Part shown: positions 10,110 through 20,602 of the stretch, piece by piece
Numbering within the stretch: position 1 is the first letter of the stretch
Layout of the letters: each line of letters starts with the position of its first letter
Made by a program: the position numbers and the translations under genes
Notes under the pieces: model-generated
Databases searched by the model: none
The model's input: only the letters and a program-made list of their open reading frames with translations
Told to the model about the DNA's origin: nothing
Assembly: GCF_030711405.1 (NCBI RefSeq)
Contig: NZ_JAULSI010000002.1
Coordinates: forward strand, 111,706 to 175,705
Direction of reading: 5' to 3'
DNA: 64,000 bases
DNA from: Massilia brevitalea
GTDB lineage: Bacteria; Pseudomonadota; Gammaproteobacteria; Burkholderiales; Burkholderiaceae_D

Positions 10110-13100
10110 ATGACCGATCACTGCTTCCAGCCGTCGCGGCTGCGCTCCCTCCTGTTCGCCCTGGCACTCGGCGCCGCCTTGCCCGCCACGGCGCAATTGC
10201 CACAGCTTCCAGTCGGTCCACAACCCTGCCCGCCGAACAGCAGTTGCGCACCCGGTACGCCGCCCCTCATTCCGCCAGCCCCGCCGGTACCGCCTTCGTG
10301 CGGGCCTGCTCCCAGCGGCAATCCCTGCGGGCAGGCGGGACCGGCCACCACCGGCAGCACCAACAGCATCAACGTCGGCGCCGGCAACCCGATCAATCTC
10401 ATCAACGGCAACAAATACCAGCGCGAAGTGGACATGGCGCCCCTGCCTGGGGTGCTGGGCCTGGAAATCGTTCGTCACTACAACAGTACGCTGAGCGGCC
10501 CGAACGCGTCGACCAACCTGATGGGACGCGGCTGGAAACTGTCCTACGAAACCGACCTGTACGTTGTCGGCAAAACGGTCCAGATCGTCCAGGCCGATGG
10601 CGCACGTCTCATCTTCAGCCGCGATCCGGCCGACCCCTCGCTCTGCGCCAGCGACAACCCCGGCGACGGCACGGTCACCGTGCGCCGCGGACGGGGCGGC
10701 GAAGAGTTCGTGTGGCGCATGGCCGATGGCCGCCAGCTCAGCTTCAACAGCGGCGGCAAGCTGGTGCAGATCCTGGCGCCGACCGGGGAATTCGTCAGCA
10801 TGCGGCACGACAGCCGGGGCTTGCTGGTCGGCGTGACCGATCCGCAGGGGCGGGAACTGCGGCTGCATTACCCGGACAAGGCCAGTGCCAAGGCCGGCGA
10901 TGCCTTCCGCGGCGTGCAGGGCATCGACAGCCCGCTGGGCCGCTACACCTACGGCTATGGCAGCAAGGCGCCGGCCGGCGCCACTGTAGGCGCCGGTACC
11001 TTGCTCGCCAGCCTGGTGCGGGTTGCCTATCCCCAGGCCGGGATGGGGCGCAGCTACCATTACGAGGATGCCAGGCACCCCACCCTGCTGACGGGGATCA
11101 GCGTCGACACGCAGGCGGGCAGCCAGCGCCTGTCCACCTACGGCTACCAGGCGGACGGCAAGGCGGTACTGTCCGCGCAGGCCGGCAACACCAACAAGGT
11201 CGTGCTGGAATTCGGTCCCGGCCGCACGCTGCTCACCAACAGCCTGGGCCAGAAGACCGAATACCGCCATGCCATCATCGGCGGCGCCTACCGCCTGCTG
11301 GAAGTGCGCGGTCCCGGCTGCGCCACCTGTGGCGAAACCAATATCCGCTATCGATACGACGCGTATGCCCGCCTGACCGACACCATCAAGCTCGACGACG
11401 CCGGCCGGCCGCTGCGCGCGCTGCGTACCGAATTCGATGCGCTCGGCCGTCCGGCCAACATCAGCCAGGTGGTGTATGCCGGCGGCAAGCCCCAGGCCGG
11501 CGGCGCCAGCATGCGCTACGTGTACCGCGCAGCCGGCCTGCCGTCCCAGGTTGCACGCCCGAGCGTGGTGCCGGGCAAGGAAGTGCTGACCACGACGACC
11601 TACAACGCTGCCGGCCAGCCGCTGGAAGTGAGCGAAAGCGGTTGGGCCCCGGGCAGCGGCGGCGAAGCGGTGGCGATCAGCCGCAGCACGCGCTACGGGT
11701 ACCGGCAGGTCAATGGGCGCAGCCTGCTGGTCAGCATCGATGGCCCCCTCCCCAACGGTCCTTCGGCGTCCCCGGTCGATTCCGACATCACCCGCCTGGA
11801 GTGGGACAAGGGAGGCAATGCGATCGTCGCGGTCACCGGTGCCGGCAACGTGCGCAGCACGCTGGCCTACGATGCCTTGTGGCGCGTCGTGGCGGTCACC
11901 AACGGCAGCGGCGCCTCGACACGCTTCCGCTACGACGCGCGCAACCGGCGCACCGAGGTGAGCGCCGACGGCGTGGTCTACCACACGCGCTTCGACGCCC
12001 TGGACCGGATCAGCGAGACCGGCTTCACGCGCAACGGCGCCTATACGGCGCTGAGCAAGCGCGGCGCCGACCTGACCGGGCGCAGCAGCTGGAGCGTGTC
12101 GAGCGACGGCGTACTGGCGCGCCAGTTGTCCGATACCGAAGGACGCGTGCGCGAGACGAGCATGCAGGCCGGCCACGCACGCCAGGTACGGCTGTTCGGC
12201 TACGACGAGGCCAACCGCCTGGTGAGCGTATCCGACGGGCCGGGCACCACGCGCCGGATCATCTGGAACACGCTGGGACAGGTGGCCGCGCGCGTGGACG
12301 CCCTCGGCCGCGAACAGCGCTACCGCTACGACGCCGATGGCCAGATGGTGGAAGTGACCGACGCGGCCGGTACACCGTTCGCGGGCGCCATGACGGTCGG
12401 GCGCGACGTGCTCGGCCTGACGGACCGGATCGCGGCGCCGAATGGCGCCCTGACGCGCTACGTCAACGACGACTTCGGCCGCACCCTCGTCATTGCCAGC
12501 CCCGACAGCGGCACGGTCACCCGCAGCTACGACCTGGCCGACCGGGTCGTCGCCAGCACCGACAGCCACGGCAACCGCGCCAGCTACGCGTACGACGCCG
12601 CTGGCCGCATCGTGCGCCAGAGCATCGCCGGCGCCGGCAGCGCCAAGCCGGTGGTCACCACCTGGGAATGGCGCGGCAAGGACCTGCTGGCAATCGAGCA
12701 TCCGGCCCAGAGCGAACGCTATCGCTATGACGCGCAGCACCGGCTGCTGTCGAAGACGGTGATCCTGCACCGCGCCGGCGCGGCGCCGGTCGTCAGCCGC
12801 ACCAGCTACGACTACCACCCAGACGGCCAGCCGCGCAGCATCACGCTGGCCGACGGCAGCATCATCGAATACAAGCGCAATGCCCAGCACGCGCTGGTGG
12901 CACTCGAACGCCACCGCGTGCGCACATCCTGGCTGCGCTGGCTGCTGCCGTCGCAGACCCTGGCCTCGAACATCGAGCGCGACCGGGTGGACGTGAGCGC
13001 CTTTGACTACGGCAATGGCGTGCAGGTGCGCTTCCAGCGCAGCCCCGAAGGCACGCTGGCGCGCATCGTCTACCGCCTGCCGCAGGAACGCGCGTCCGGC

Positions 13101-15401
13101 AAGGTGCTTGCCCACGCTGCGGCCGACCTGCTGCCCGGTGTGGCGCCCGCCAACGCGGCCGCAGCAAGCGCGGCGGCAAAAGAGCCGGTGCAGGCGCTGG
13201 CACTGCCGCGTGAGACCAACAGCCTGCTCGACCACCGCTACCTGTGGGATGTGCAGGGCAACCTGCTGGCGATCCGCGGCAACGGCGACGCGCGCGACTT
13301 TGCCTACGACGCCCGGGACCGCCTGGTGGTCGAGGCGCGCACCGGGGCGGGACCGGGCGCACGCCAGGTCGCGTTCGACGCGGCGTCCACCGCGGCGCGC
13401 TATTTCTACGACGCCAGCGGCAACCGCGTGCTCGGCCAGCAAGAGGCGAATCTTGCGGACAGCGCCGGCGCTGCGGGCAGCGTCCTGGGCCCGACCGTGC
13501 GCACCGCCTACGTGGCGGGTGCGAACCGCAAGCTGGCCGACAGCGCCCTGGCCGAGCCGATCCGCTATGACACCAGCGGCCTGCCGCTGTCGATCGGCAG
13601 GCGCAGCTTCGAATGGGATGCGCTGGGCAAGCTGACCGCCGTGCGCCAGGACGGCAAGCCGCTGGCCGCCTACCGCTACAACCACCGCGGCGAGCGCGTG
13701 GCCAAGACCGCCGGCGCCGGGACGCGCCACTTCCTGTACACCGGACGCAAGGTAGCGGCCGAAATCGACGCGCGCGGCCAGGTGACGCGCCAGTACCTGT
13801 ACCTGGGAGGCAAGCCGTTCGCCATCATCGACCATGCCGACAGCGTGCTCCCCGACGCCGAGGAACGCTCGGCAACGGGACAGGCCTGGCACGACATCGG
13901 CCTCGTCTTCAAGGCCTGGTTCGGCAATGCACGCGAAACGCTGGCCTACCTGCATCTGAACCACCTCGGCGCGCCCGAGGCGGCAACCGATGCCCAGGCC
14001 AAACCGGTCTGGCTGGCCCGCTACAGCGGCTTCGGCATGGTCGCCGTCAGCCACAAGGGGGACGGGTTTGTCCAGCCGCTGCGCCTGCCGGGCCAGTACG
14101 AGGACAGCGAGACCGGACTGTACTACAACGACCACCGCTACTACGATCCACGCGCCGGCCGCTACCTCAGCCCCGATCCGCTCGGCCTGCAAGCCGATAT
14201 CAACGGCTATGCCTACGTCAGCAACAATCCGCTGCGGTATGTGGATCCGGAAGGGCTGGTGCTGTTTGCGTTCGATGGCACGGGTAACAGCATGAATACG
14301 AACTGGCTGGAAAGCGAAGGCAGCTCACTTTCGAACGTTGCCCTGTTTTTCGAGCGTTATCGTGAACGATCGCGCTACGTTTCCGGAGTGGGTACGGAAG
14401 ACGTCAGCGACCAGACTCGGCCAATTCGTCCCCGCGATTATGTGCCTCTCCTGGGTCGGATCGCACCTGTGAAAGCTGATATGGCATTCAACTATTCCGG
14501 CGTTGCCCGCATCGAACGCATGGAGGAGTATTTCAATGCCGATGCGGACTTCCTCGAAAATGACGAGGAGGTAATGAATATCGATATCATCGGTTTTAGC
14601 CGTGGTGCCGCACAGGCGCGGGAATTCGCCAACCGCATCGCCGCGCGTACCACGCCGGACGGCTGGTACCAATATACCGTGCCAGGCCCGAATGGGGGCG
14701 CCAATGTGACCAGATGCCAAAAGGTGAACTTCCGTTTCCTCGGCCTCTGGGATACCGTACTCAGTACGAACAATGGGCCCGCTTACAACCTGGGCATCCC
14801 TGAGCAGTTTGCCCATGTTGCCCATGCCGTTGCACTCAATGAATTCAGGGGGCAGACCGGGCGCTGGGTGTCGGGCAGCTGGCTCGGCGCCTTTCCGCTG
14901 GAATCGATCGAGGGTGGCCCCGCCACAGAGGGCAAGGTACGCATCGAGCGCGGGTTTCTGGGCTCCCACTCCGACATCGGTGGTGGCTACGGCGCCACTG
15001 AAAACCAGCTGGCGCAGGTCGCACTCGAATGGATGATCAAGCAGGCCGTGACAGCGGGCGTGGCAATTGATGACGCACCACGTACCATCATTGCCAACCC
15101 GATTGTGCATGACAAGAGCAATAACCAGAATCAGCTGAACGGCAGGCCAACCGGGGAAGATCGGGACGTGCACTATCGCGATGGGCGCGTTGTCAAGCAG
15201 CGGCAAATGGTTTTGCCTGGCTTGAAATTTTCGGATACGGAGCAGTTCATCACCTACAGGCCAAGCGTTGAAGACGAAAACGGGAACCTGGTGCGGACGA
15301 CCGTGCCGGGCGCTGGAACCGGAACGGTGGATATGGCAGGCTACCTGGCCTGGTTGCGCAACAATGGATACGATCTTAATTTGACGGTGCAAGGCCAATG
15401 A
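10110..15401 (+). CDS. secreted RHS-repeat protein with C-terminal DUF2235/Tle1-like phospholipase domain
   Basis: The ATG at 10110 gives a 1763-residue protein with a Sec signal (RLRSLLFALALGAALPATAQ), a Pro-rich linker (residues ~30-75), a DUF6531-type segment (GNPINLINGNKYQREV) and many YD repeats such as YRYDADGQMVEVTDAAG. The RHS core ends with YYDPRAGRYLSPDPLGL and YVDPEGL (Val1378), the conserved site where the shell is cut. The following ~380 residues are a distinct toxin-like domain: FDGTGN (from 1388), the nucleophile elbow GFSRGA (Ser1497), GLWDTV and GSHSDIGGGYG, the signature of DUF2235/Tle1 lipases. Base composition drops in this tail. No PAAR or VgrG domain is present, so Sec export rather than type VI loading is suggested. 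The stop overlaps a lipoprotein gene, probably its immunity. Confidence 0.88.
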   Translation: MTDHCFQPSRLRSLLFALALGAALPATAQLPQLPVGPQPCPPNSSCAPGTPPLIPPAPPVPPSCGPAPSGNPCGQAGPATTGSTNSINVGAGNPINLINGNKYQREVDMAPLPGVLGLEIVRHYNSTLSGPNASTNLMGRGWKLSYETDLYVVGKTVQIVQADGARLIFSRDPADPSLCASDNPGDGTVTVRRGRGGEEFVWRMADGRQLSFNSGGKLVQILAPTGEFVSMRHDSRGLLVGVTDPQGRELRLHYPDKASAKAGDAFRGVQGIDSPLGRYTYGYGSKAPAGATVGAGTLLASLVRVAYPQAGMGRSYHYEDARHPTLLTGISVDTQAGSQRLSTYGYQADGKAVLSAQAGNTNKVVLEFGPGRTLLTNSLGQKTEYRHAIIGGAYRLLEVRGPGCATCGETNIRYRYDAYARLTDTIKLDDAGRPLRALRTEFDALGRPANISQVVYAGGKPQAGGASMRYVYRAAGLPSQVARPSVVPGKEVLTTTTYNAAGQPLEVSESGWAPGSGGEAVAISRSTRYGYRQVNGRSLLVSIDGPLPNGPSASPVDSDITRLEWDKGGNAIVAVTGAGNVRSTLAYDALWRVVAVTNGSGASTRFRYDARNRRTEVSADGVVYHTRFDALDRISETGFTRNGAYTALSKRGADLTGRSSWSVSSDGVLARQLSDTEGRVRETSMQAGHARQVRLFGYDEANRLVSVSDGPGTTRRIIWNTLGQVAARVDALGREQRYRYDADGQMVEVTDAAGTPFAGAMTVGRDVLGLTDRIAAPNGALTRYVNDDFGRTLVIASPDSGTVTRSYDLADRVVASTDSHGNRASYAYDAAGRIVRQSIAGAGSAKPVVTTWEWRGKDLLAIEHPAQSERYRYDAQHRLLSKTVILHRAGAAPVVSRTSYDYHPDGQPRSITLADGSIIEYKRNAQHALVALERHRVRTSWLRWLLPSQTLASNIERDRVDVSAFDYGNGVQVRFQRSPEGTLARIVYRLPQERASGKVLAHAAADLLPGVAPANAAAASAAAKEPVQALALPRETNSLLDHRYLWDVQGNLLAIRGNGDARDFAYDARDRLVVEARTGAGPGARQVAFDAASTAARYFYDASGNRVLGQQEANLADSAGAAGSVLGPTVRTAYVAGANRKLADSALAEPIRYDTSGLPLSIGRRSFEWDALGKLTAVRQDGKPLAAYRYNHRGERVAKTAGAGTRHFLYTGRKVAAEIDARGQVTRQYLYLGGKPFAIIDHADSVLPDAEERSATGQAWHDIGLVFKAWFGNARETLAYLHLNHLGAPEAATDAQAKPVWLARYSGFGMVAVSHKGDGFVQPLRLPGQYEDSETGLYYNDHRYYDPRAGRYLSPDPLGLQADINGYAYVSNNPLRYVDPEGLVLFAFDGTGNSMNTNWLESEGSSLSNVALFFERYRERSRYVSGVGTEDVSDQTRPIRPRDYVPLLGRIAPVKADMAFNYSGVARIERMEEYFNADADFLENDEEVMNIDIIGFSRGAAQAREFANRIAARTTPDGWYQYTVPGPNGGANVTRCQKVNFRFLGLWDTVLSTNNGPAYNLGIPEQFAHVAHAVALNEFRGQTGRWVSGSWLGAFPLESIEGGPATEGKVRIERGFLGSHSDIGGGYGATENQLAQVALEWMIKQAVTAGVAIDDAPRTIIANPIVHDKSNNQNQLNGRPTGEDRDVHYRDGRVVKQRQMVLPGLKFSDTEQFITYRPSVEDENGNLVRTTVPGAGTGTVDMAGYLAWLRNNGYDLNLTVQGQ

Positions 15402-16093
15402 AAACAACCTCCCGACGCTCGCCACGCAACATGCGGCCAGTGCGACGCAGCCTGATGTGGATCGCAGTCATCATTCCTGCGCTTGTTGCTTGTGCGCGCA
15501 GCAGCACGGCGTCTGCCGGAATGCGTGATGACGCCCGTCTTCACCGCGGCGGCAACATCCCGGTCGGTACACTTTACCTCGATGCCAAGACCGACAAGGA
15601 AGGCGTGACGATCTATGACGACAAGGGTTACCGGATCGCCGGTTCTTCTTTCCTTAACCTGAAAGTCGCCAAGATGTCGAGTTTTCCAGGTGGCGAGCTC
15701 GGCTTGCCCAGGTCGATTCGGGCCTCCTGGCTCAAAGGTCCGTTTTCGTCCGACTCCAACGGCCGCTGGACAGGCGGCACAATCGTTGGCGATCATACCG
15801 CCCCTGTAGCCGAGCGCATTCCTGCCGAGGTAATTGACTATCTTCGCACCAAGGGCGGCAGCCTGCGTTTGAAGATCCGGCTCGTCGATACGGGCGTGTT
15901 GATCGGGTGGGACATCGAGACCCGGATCGTTGGGCAAGCACAGGCAAACGGCAAGGTGCCTAGTGCAATACGTTACGTCCTGGCCGGCGGCGATTTTTGC
16001 GAAAGACAGGTCTATGCCGGCCAGGTCGTGGAACCCGGCTGGGAACATCCGCCAACAAGCATCAATAACATGATCCGGAAAGAAAATTCCTGA
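15398..16093 (+). CDS. lipoprotein, candidate immunity to the RHS lipase (copy 1)
   Basis: The ATG overlaps the RHS stop codon (ATGA), so it is translationally coupled. The 231-residue product has a lipoprotein signal: basic start, MWIAVIIPALVAC with lipobox LVAC, cysteine at about residue 33. The mature part contains IPVGTLYLDAK, AERIPAEVIDYLRTKGG, VDTGVLIGWDIETR and AGGDFCERQVYAGQVVEPGWEH. I cannot name the family. A membrane-anchored periplasmic protein directly behind a Tle1-like lipase is the usual arrangement of a Tli-type immunity protein, which is inferred here. Confidence 0.72.
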   Translation: MKTTSRRSPRNMRPVRRSLMWIAVIIPALVACARSSTASAGMRDDARLHRGGNIPVGTLYLDAKTDKEGVTIYDDKGYRIAGSSFLNLKVAKMSSFPGGELGLPRSIRASWLKGPFSSDSNGRWTGGTIVGDHTAPVAERIPAEVIDYLRTKGGSLRLKIRLVDTGVLIGWDIETRIVGQAQANGKVPSAIRYVLAGGDFCERQVYAGQVVEPGWEHPPTSINNMIRKENS

Positions 16094-16854
16094 TGCCGAA
16101 AAAGGTCGCCGGCGATAACGGTACAAGGCTGACGCACGGACAATTACGGCGCTTGTCGCTCACGATGCAGCCGGCCAGACGCAGCCTGCTATGGTTCGCT
16201 GCCCTGATTCCCGTGCTGATGGCTTGCGCGCGCGGCGGTACGTCGTTCGCCGGCGATCGCGGCGGCGCTGGCAATCCGTCCCGCGACCGCAAAGTTCCTC
16301 TCGGCACGCTATACCTGGATGCGCGCGACAACACGTGCGGCGTGAAGATTCATAACGAGATGGGACATGAGATTGGCGGCGCATCGCTCCTCAACCTGCG
16401 TACCGCGAAAAAGTACAGTTTCCCTGGCGGCGAGCGCGGTTTGCCGGCGTCGATCCGTGCAACCTGGAGCACCTGCCAACGCACTCCCGGCGGCGCCTAC
16501 ACGGGAATCGGCGGCACACCCCTCGGCGACCATACTGCTGCGGTGGCCGAGCGCATTCCCGCCGAGGTTATCGACTATCTCCGCACCAAAGGCGGCGCCC
16601 TGCGCATAAAGGTCCGCATCGTGGACACCGGCGTGCTGGTCGGGTGGGACATCGAGACCCGGGTTGTTGGACAGGCCGAGGACAACGGCAGGGTGCCCAG
16701 CGCCATACGCTACGTCATGGCTGGTGGCGATTTTTGCGAACGGCAGGTCTATGCCGGCCAGGTCGTGGAACCCGGCTGGGAACATGCGCCTGGCAGTATC
16801 GACAACATGGCCCGCGGCAGCCGCCTCCCGCCGGCAGCGGGCGGCGCCACCTGA
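16093..16854 (+). CDS. lipoprotein, candidate immunity to the RHS lipase (copy 2)
   Basis: The start overlaps the preceding stop (TGATG). The product (253 residues from 16093; a shorter start at 16165, MQPARRSLLW, is possible) has lipobox LMAC after a hydrophobic stretch. Its mature region is closely similar to copy 1, with AERIPAEVIDYLRTKGG, VDTGVLVGWDIETR and AGGDFCERQVYAGQVVEPGWEH nearly unchanged. The central region differs: this copy has extra cysteines (NTCGVKI, STCQRT). It looks like a tandem duplication with divergence in the surface that would contact the toxin. Confidence 0.72.
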   Translation: MPKKVAGDNGTRLTHGQLRRLSLTMQPARRSLLWFAALIPVLMACARGGTSFAGDRGGAGNPSRDRKVPLGTLYLDARDNTCGVKIHNEMGHEIGGASLLNLRTAKKYSFPGGERGLPASIRATWSTCQRTPGGAYTGIGGTPLGDHTAAVAERIPAEVIDYLRTKGGALRIKVRIVDTGVLVGWDIETRVVGQAEDNGRVPSAIRYVMAGGDFCERQVYAGQVVEPGWEHAPGSIDNMARGSRLPPAAGGAT

Positions 16855-16902
16855 GCAGGCGGGCTGTCCGGTTCGCAGTCTTTCCGCGATGCCTTGGAGA
16901 TA

Positions 16903-16929
16903 TGCTGGCGATTCAAGGTAACCTATAAT
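16903..16929 (+). promoter_or_regulatory. possible sigma-70 promoter of valS
   Basis: A perfect TATAAT at 16924-16929 lies 32 bp before the valS start. The -35 is weak: TGCTGG at 16903-16908 gives a 15-bp spacer. The spacing to the start codon is suitable for a short leader. Confidence 0.4.
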
Positions 16930-16961
16930 GGTCCTTTCGCACTTTCAAACGCCATCACATC

Positions 16962-19760
16962 ATGGAATTAGCCAAGTCTTTCGAGCCCGCCGACATCGAG
17001 CAATACTGGCGCGCCGAGTGGGAACAGCGCGGGTACTTCGCCGCCACCCTCGACGCCGACAAACCATCGTTCAGCATCCAGCTGCCGCCGCCGAACGTGA
17101 CGGGCACGCTGCACATGGGCCATGCGTTCAACCAGACCGTGATGGATGGCCTGACGCGCTACTACCGCATGCGCGGCTTTAATACCGCCTGGATCCCGGG
17201 TACCGACCACGCCGGCATCGCCACGCAGATCGTGGTCGAGCGCCAGCTCGACGCCCAGAAGATCTCGCGCCACGACCTCGGCCGCGATGAATTCATCAAG
17301 AAGGTCTGGGAGTGGAAGGAAAAGTCGGGCAATACCATTACCGGCCAGATGCGCCGCCTGGGCGCCTCGCCGGACTGGAAGCGCGAATACTTCACGATGG
17401 ACGAGACGCGCTCGAAGACCGTGTCCGAAGTCTTCGTGCGCCTGTACGAGCAAGGCCTGATCTACCGCGGCAAGCGCCTGGTCAACTGGGACCCGGTGCT
17501 CGGCACCGCCGTCTCCGACCTGGAAGTCGACTCGGTCGAGGAAGACGGCTCGATGTGGTACATCCAGTACCCGCTGGCCGACGGCTCGGGCACGCTGACG
17601 GTGGCCACCACCCGTCCTGAAACCATGCTCGGCGACGTCGCCGTGGCGGTCGACCCGCTTGATGAGCGCTATGCTCACCTGCACGGCAAGATGCTGAAAC
17701 TGCCGCTGACGGACCGCGAAATCCCGATCATCGCCGACTCGTACGTCGACAAGGAATTCGGCACCGGCTGCGTGAAGATCACGCCGGCGCACGACTTCAA
17801 CGACTACGCCGTCGGCCAGCGCGCGGGCCTGGCGCCGATCACGATCATGACGCTCGACGCCAGGATCAACGAGAACGCCCCTGCCCAGTACCAGGGCCTG
17901 GACCGCTTCAAGGCGCGCAAGCAGATCGTCGCCGACCTCGAAGCGCTCGGCCTGCTGGAACAAGTGAAGCCGCACAAGCTGATGGTGCCGCGCGGCGACC
18001 GTACCGGCGTGGTCATCGAGCCGATGCTCACCGACCAGTGGTTCGTCGCCATGACCAAGCCGGCCCCGGAAGGCACCTTCAATCCGGGCAAGTCGATCAC
18101 CGAAGTGGCGCTGGAAAAGGTCGCGAATGGCGAGATCAAGTTCGTCCCTGAGAACTGGTCCACGACCTACAACCAGTGGCTGGGCAACATCCAGGACTGG
18201 TGCATCTCGCGCCAGCTGTGGTGGGGCCACCGCATTCCGGCCTGGTTCGACGAGGCGGGCAACATCGTCGTCGCGCGCGACGAGGAAGAAGCGAAGGCCA
18301 AGGCCGCCGCACAGGGCATTACGGGCGAACTGCGCCGTGACGAAGACGTGCTCGACACCTGGTTCTCGTCTGCGCTCGTCCCCTTCTCGACCATGGGTTG
18401 GCCGGAAGAAACGCCGGACATGAAGATGTTCCTGCCGTCGTCGGTGCTGGTCACCGGCTTCGACATCATCTTCTTCTGGGTGGCGCGCATGGTCATGATG
18501 ACTGCGCACTTCACCGGCAAGGTGCCGTTCGAGACCGTGTACGTGCACGGCCTGGTGCGCGATTCGCAGGGCCAGAAAATGTCCAAGTCGAAGGGCAATA
18601 CCCTCGACCCGATCGACCTGATCGACGGCATCGACGTCGAGTCGCTGGTGGCCAAGCGCACTGCCGGCCTGATGGACCCGCGCGCCGCCGAGAAAATCGC
18701 CAAGGCCACGCGCAAGGAATTCCCGACCGGGATTCCATCGTTCGGCACCGACGCCGTGCGCTTCACCATGGCCAGCTACGCGTCCCTGGGCCGCAACATC
18801 AACTTCGACCTCGGCCGCGCCGAAGGCTACCGCAACTTCTGCAACAAGCTGTGGAATGCGACGCGCTTCGTGATGATGAACACCGAAGGCAAGGACTGCG
18901 GCGTGCCCGATCCGGCAGACCTGTCGCAGGCCGACAAGTGGATCGTCTCGCTGATGAACCGCGCCGAACTGGAAGTGGCGAAGGGCTTCGAGGACTACCG
19001 CTTCGACAACATCGCATCGGCCATCTACAAGTTCGTCTGGGACGAGTACTGCGACTGGTACCTGGAAGTGGCCAAGGTCACGGTCCAGCAAGGCACGGAA
19101 GCGCAGCAGCGCGCCACCCGCCACACGCTCTTGCGCGTGCTGGAAGTGATCCTGCGCCTGGCGCATCCGGTGATCCCGTTCGTGACCGAAGCGCTGTGGC
19201 AGGCGATTGCACCGCTGGCCGGCAAAACGGGGGACAGCATCATGCTGCAGCCCTACCCGATCGCCAACGAAGCCCTGATCAGCGAATCGGCCGAAGCCTG
19301 GATGGCCCAGCTGAAAGACCTGACGAATGCGACGCGTAACCTGCGCGGCGAAATGAAGCTGTCGCCGTCGGTGCGCGTGCCGCTGATCGTCGAGCCGGGC
19401 AACGACGCCGACCGTGCCAACATGGCCGGCTTTGCGCCCTTTATCGGGTCGCTCGGCAAGCTGGCCGAAGTGCAGATCGTCGACGCCCTGCCGGAATCGC
19501 CGGCGGCCGTGTCGATTGTCGGCACCACCAAGCTGATGCTGAAGGTCGAGATCGACGTTGCCGCCGAGCGCGAGCGCCTGTCCAAGGAGATCGCGCGTTT
19601 AAAGGGCGAAATCGCCAAGGCTGGCGGCAAGCTGTCGAGCGAAAGCTTCGTTGCCCGCGCACCGGCAGCCGTGGTGGCGCAGGAGCAGGAACGCCTGGCG
19701 AACTTCTCGGCCACGCTCGCCAAGATGGAAGAACAGCTGGCCAAGCTGCAGGCAGCCTGA
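16962..19760 (+). CDS. valS: valyl-tRNA synthetase
   Basis: Charges tRNA-Val with valine in the cytoplasm. The 932-residue class I synthetase has the HIGH motif as HMGH (residues 51-54, in [13 protein letters not shown]), the editing domain ([29 protein letters not shown]), the KMSKS loop at residues 539-543, an anticodon-binding region ([13 protein letters not shown]) and a C-terminal coiled coil ([16 protein letters not shown]) typical of ValS. A strong terminator follows, so it appears monocistronic. Confidence 0.98.
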   Translation: MELAKSFEPADIEQYWRAEWEQRGYFAATLDADKPSFSIQLPPPNVTGTLHMGHAFNQTVMDGLTRYYRMRGFNTAWIPGTDHAGIATQIVVERQLDAQKISRHDLGRDEFIKKVWEWKEKSGNTITGQMRRLGASPDWKREYFTMDETRSKTVSEVFVRLYEQGLIYRGKRLVNWDPVLGTAVSDLEVDSVEEDGSMWYIQYPLADGSGTLTVATTRPETMLGDVAVAVDPLDERYAHLHGKMLKLPLTDREIPIIADSYVDKEFGTGCVKITPAHDFNDYAVGQRAGLAPITIMTLDARINENAPAQYQGLDRFKARKQIVADLEALGLLEQVKPHKLMVPRGDRTGVVIEPMLTDQWFVAMTKPAPEGTFNPGKSITEVALEKVANGEIKFVPENWSTTYNQWLGNIQDWCISRQLWWGHRIPAWFDEAGNIVVARDEEEAKAKAAAQGITGELRRDEDVLDTWFSSALVPFSTMGWPEETPDMKMFLPSSVLVTGFDIIFFWVARMVMMTAHFTGKVPFETVYVHGLVRDSQGQKMSKSKGNTLDPIDLIDGIDVESLVAKRTAGLMDPRAAEKIAKATRKEFPTGIPSFGTDAVRFTMASYASLGRNINFDLGRAEGYRNFCNKLWNATRFVMMNTEGKDCGVPDPADLSQADKWIVSLMNRAELEVAKGFEDYRFDNIASAIYKFVWDEYCDWYLEVAKVTVQQGTEAQQRATRHTLLRVLEVILRLAHPVIPFVTEALWQAIAPLAGKTGDSIMLQPYPIANEALISESAEAWMAQLKDLTNATRNLRGEMKLSPSVRVPLIVEPGNDADRANMAGFAPFIGSLGKLAEVQIVDALPESPAAVSIVGTTKLMLKVEIDVAAERERLSKEIARLKGEIAKAGGKLSSESFVARAPAAVVAQEQERLANFSATLAKMEEQLAKLQAA

Positions 19761-19775
19761 GAGCCTGAATGAGGG

Positions 19776-19812
19776 AGCGGTATGGCGTGCAAGCGCCATA
19801 CCGCTTTTTTTT
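19776..19812 (+). terminator. intrinsic terminator of valS
   Basis: An 11-bp perfect stem GCGGTATGGCG / CGCCATACCGC with a 6-base loop is followed by eight T residues, 16 bases after the valS stop. Confidence 0.95.
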
Positions 19813-19824
19813 CGCCCCTCGCTT

Positions 19825-20403
19825 TTAAACTCTACGTCCGGCTGCGCGCCGCGCCGCCAGCAGCGCGGCCAATCCCAGCCCCAGCATTCCCGCATGCGCA
19901 GGTTCCGGCACCGGCGGCACCCGCGTCACGACATTGTCGATGCGTGCCCAGTCTTCACCGTAGATATCGTCCGGATCGGGCGTGGTCATATACCAGTTGA
20001 CGTAGTTCACGTTCTGGAAGCTGGCCGGCAGCTCGACAAAGGTCAGCGGCACTTCGCCCACGATGTTGTAGGTGGCGCCGGTATCGGCAATGAAGGTGGA
20101 TGTGCCGCCCAGGTATTCGAAGCCGAACAGGTCGAAGTTCAGACCGTCCTCGCGCCGGATCTGGTAGGGCGAGGAACCGAACTGGCTGTGCAGCCACAGA
20201 CTGCCGCTGCCGGGATGCAGGTGGCCGCCGCCAATGCCGGTTTCGAGCGAGGTGAAGCTGTAGCCGGATTCGGTGTACGAATCGATGTAGATGCCGTCGA
20301 TCTCGTCGAAGTCGATGACGACGATGGCGGCCGAGGCGGCGCCGGCGCCGAACATGAAGGCAGCCGCCAGGGCCAGCCGTCTCAGAAAGTTGAATATGTT
20401 CAT
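19825..20403 (-). CDS. PEP-CTERM sorting domain protein
   Basis: A 192-residue exported protein. It has an N-terminal signal (LRRLALAAAFMFGAGAASAA), a beta-rich middle with YSFTSLETGIGGGHLHPGSG and NFDLFGFEYLGG, and the C-terminal signature VPEPAHAGMLGLGLAALLAA followed by RRAAGRR. This is the PEP-CTERM tripartite sorting signal recognised by exosortase EpsH-type enzymes, implying processing at the inner membrane and export with exopolysaccharide. The middle resembles the jelly-roll proteins common in this class. The exosortase itself is not in the window. Confidence 0.9.
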   Translation of the reverse strand: MNIFNFLRRLALAAAFMFGAGAASAAIVVIDFDEIDGIYIDSYTESGYSFTSLETGIGGGHLHPGSGSLWLHSQFGSSPYQIRREDGLNFDLFGFEYLGGTSTFIADTGATYNIVGEVPLTFVELPASFQNVNYVNWYMTTPDPDDIYGEDWARIDNVVTRVPPVPEPAHAGMLGLGLAALLAARRAAGRRV

Positions 20404-20602
20404 GGGATGTCCTCAATGCTGGGTTGAGAAGACGCAACAATTCATGTTTCAGCTTCCAGCATATGGATGAGCGGTGCACGTATATTGATGTGTTTCAAAG
20501 TGCGCGCTGAACCTCTGAAACATCCAGCAACGCTTTTGCTGCCATCTCCCGCACACAGTTTGCTACACTGCCCGCAAGCAAACCAATAACGGAGACTCAC
20601 CT

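Noticed and set aside
10089..14192. A 1367-codon open frame antisense to the RHS gene
   Set aside because: It mirrors the GC-rich third-position bias of the RHS repeats; the sense frame has a signal peptide, YD repeats and a recognisable lipase domain, the antisense frame has none.
16968..19166. Long open frame antisense to valS
   Set aside because: It is a codon-bias shadow of valS, with no domain or start signal.
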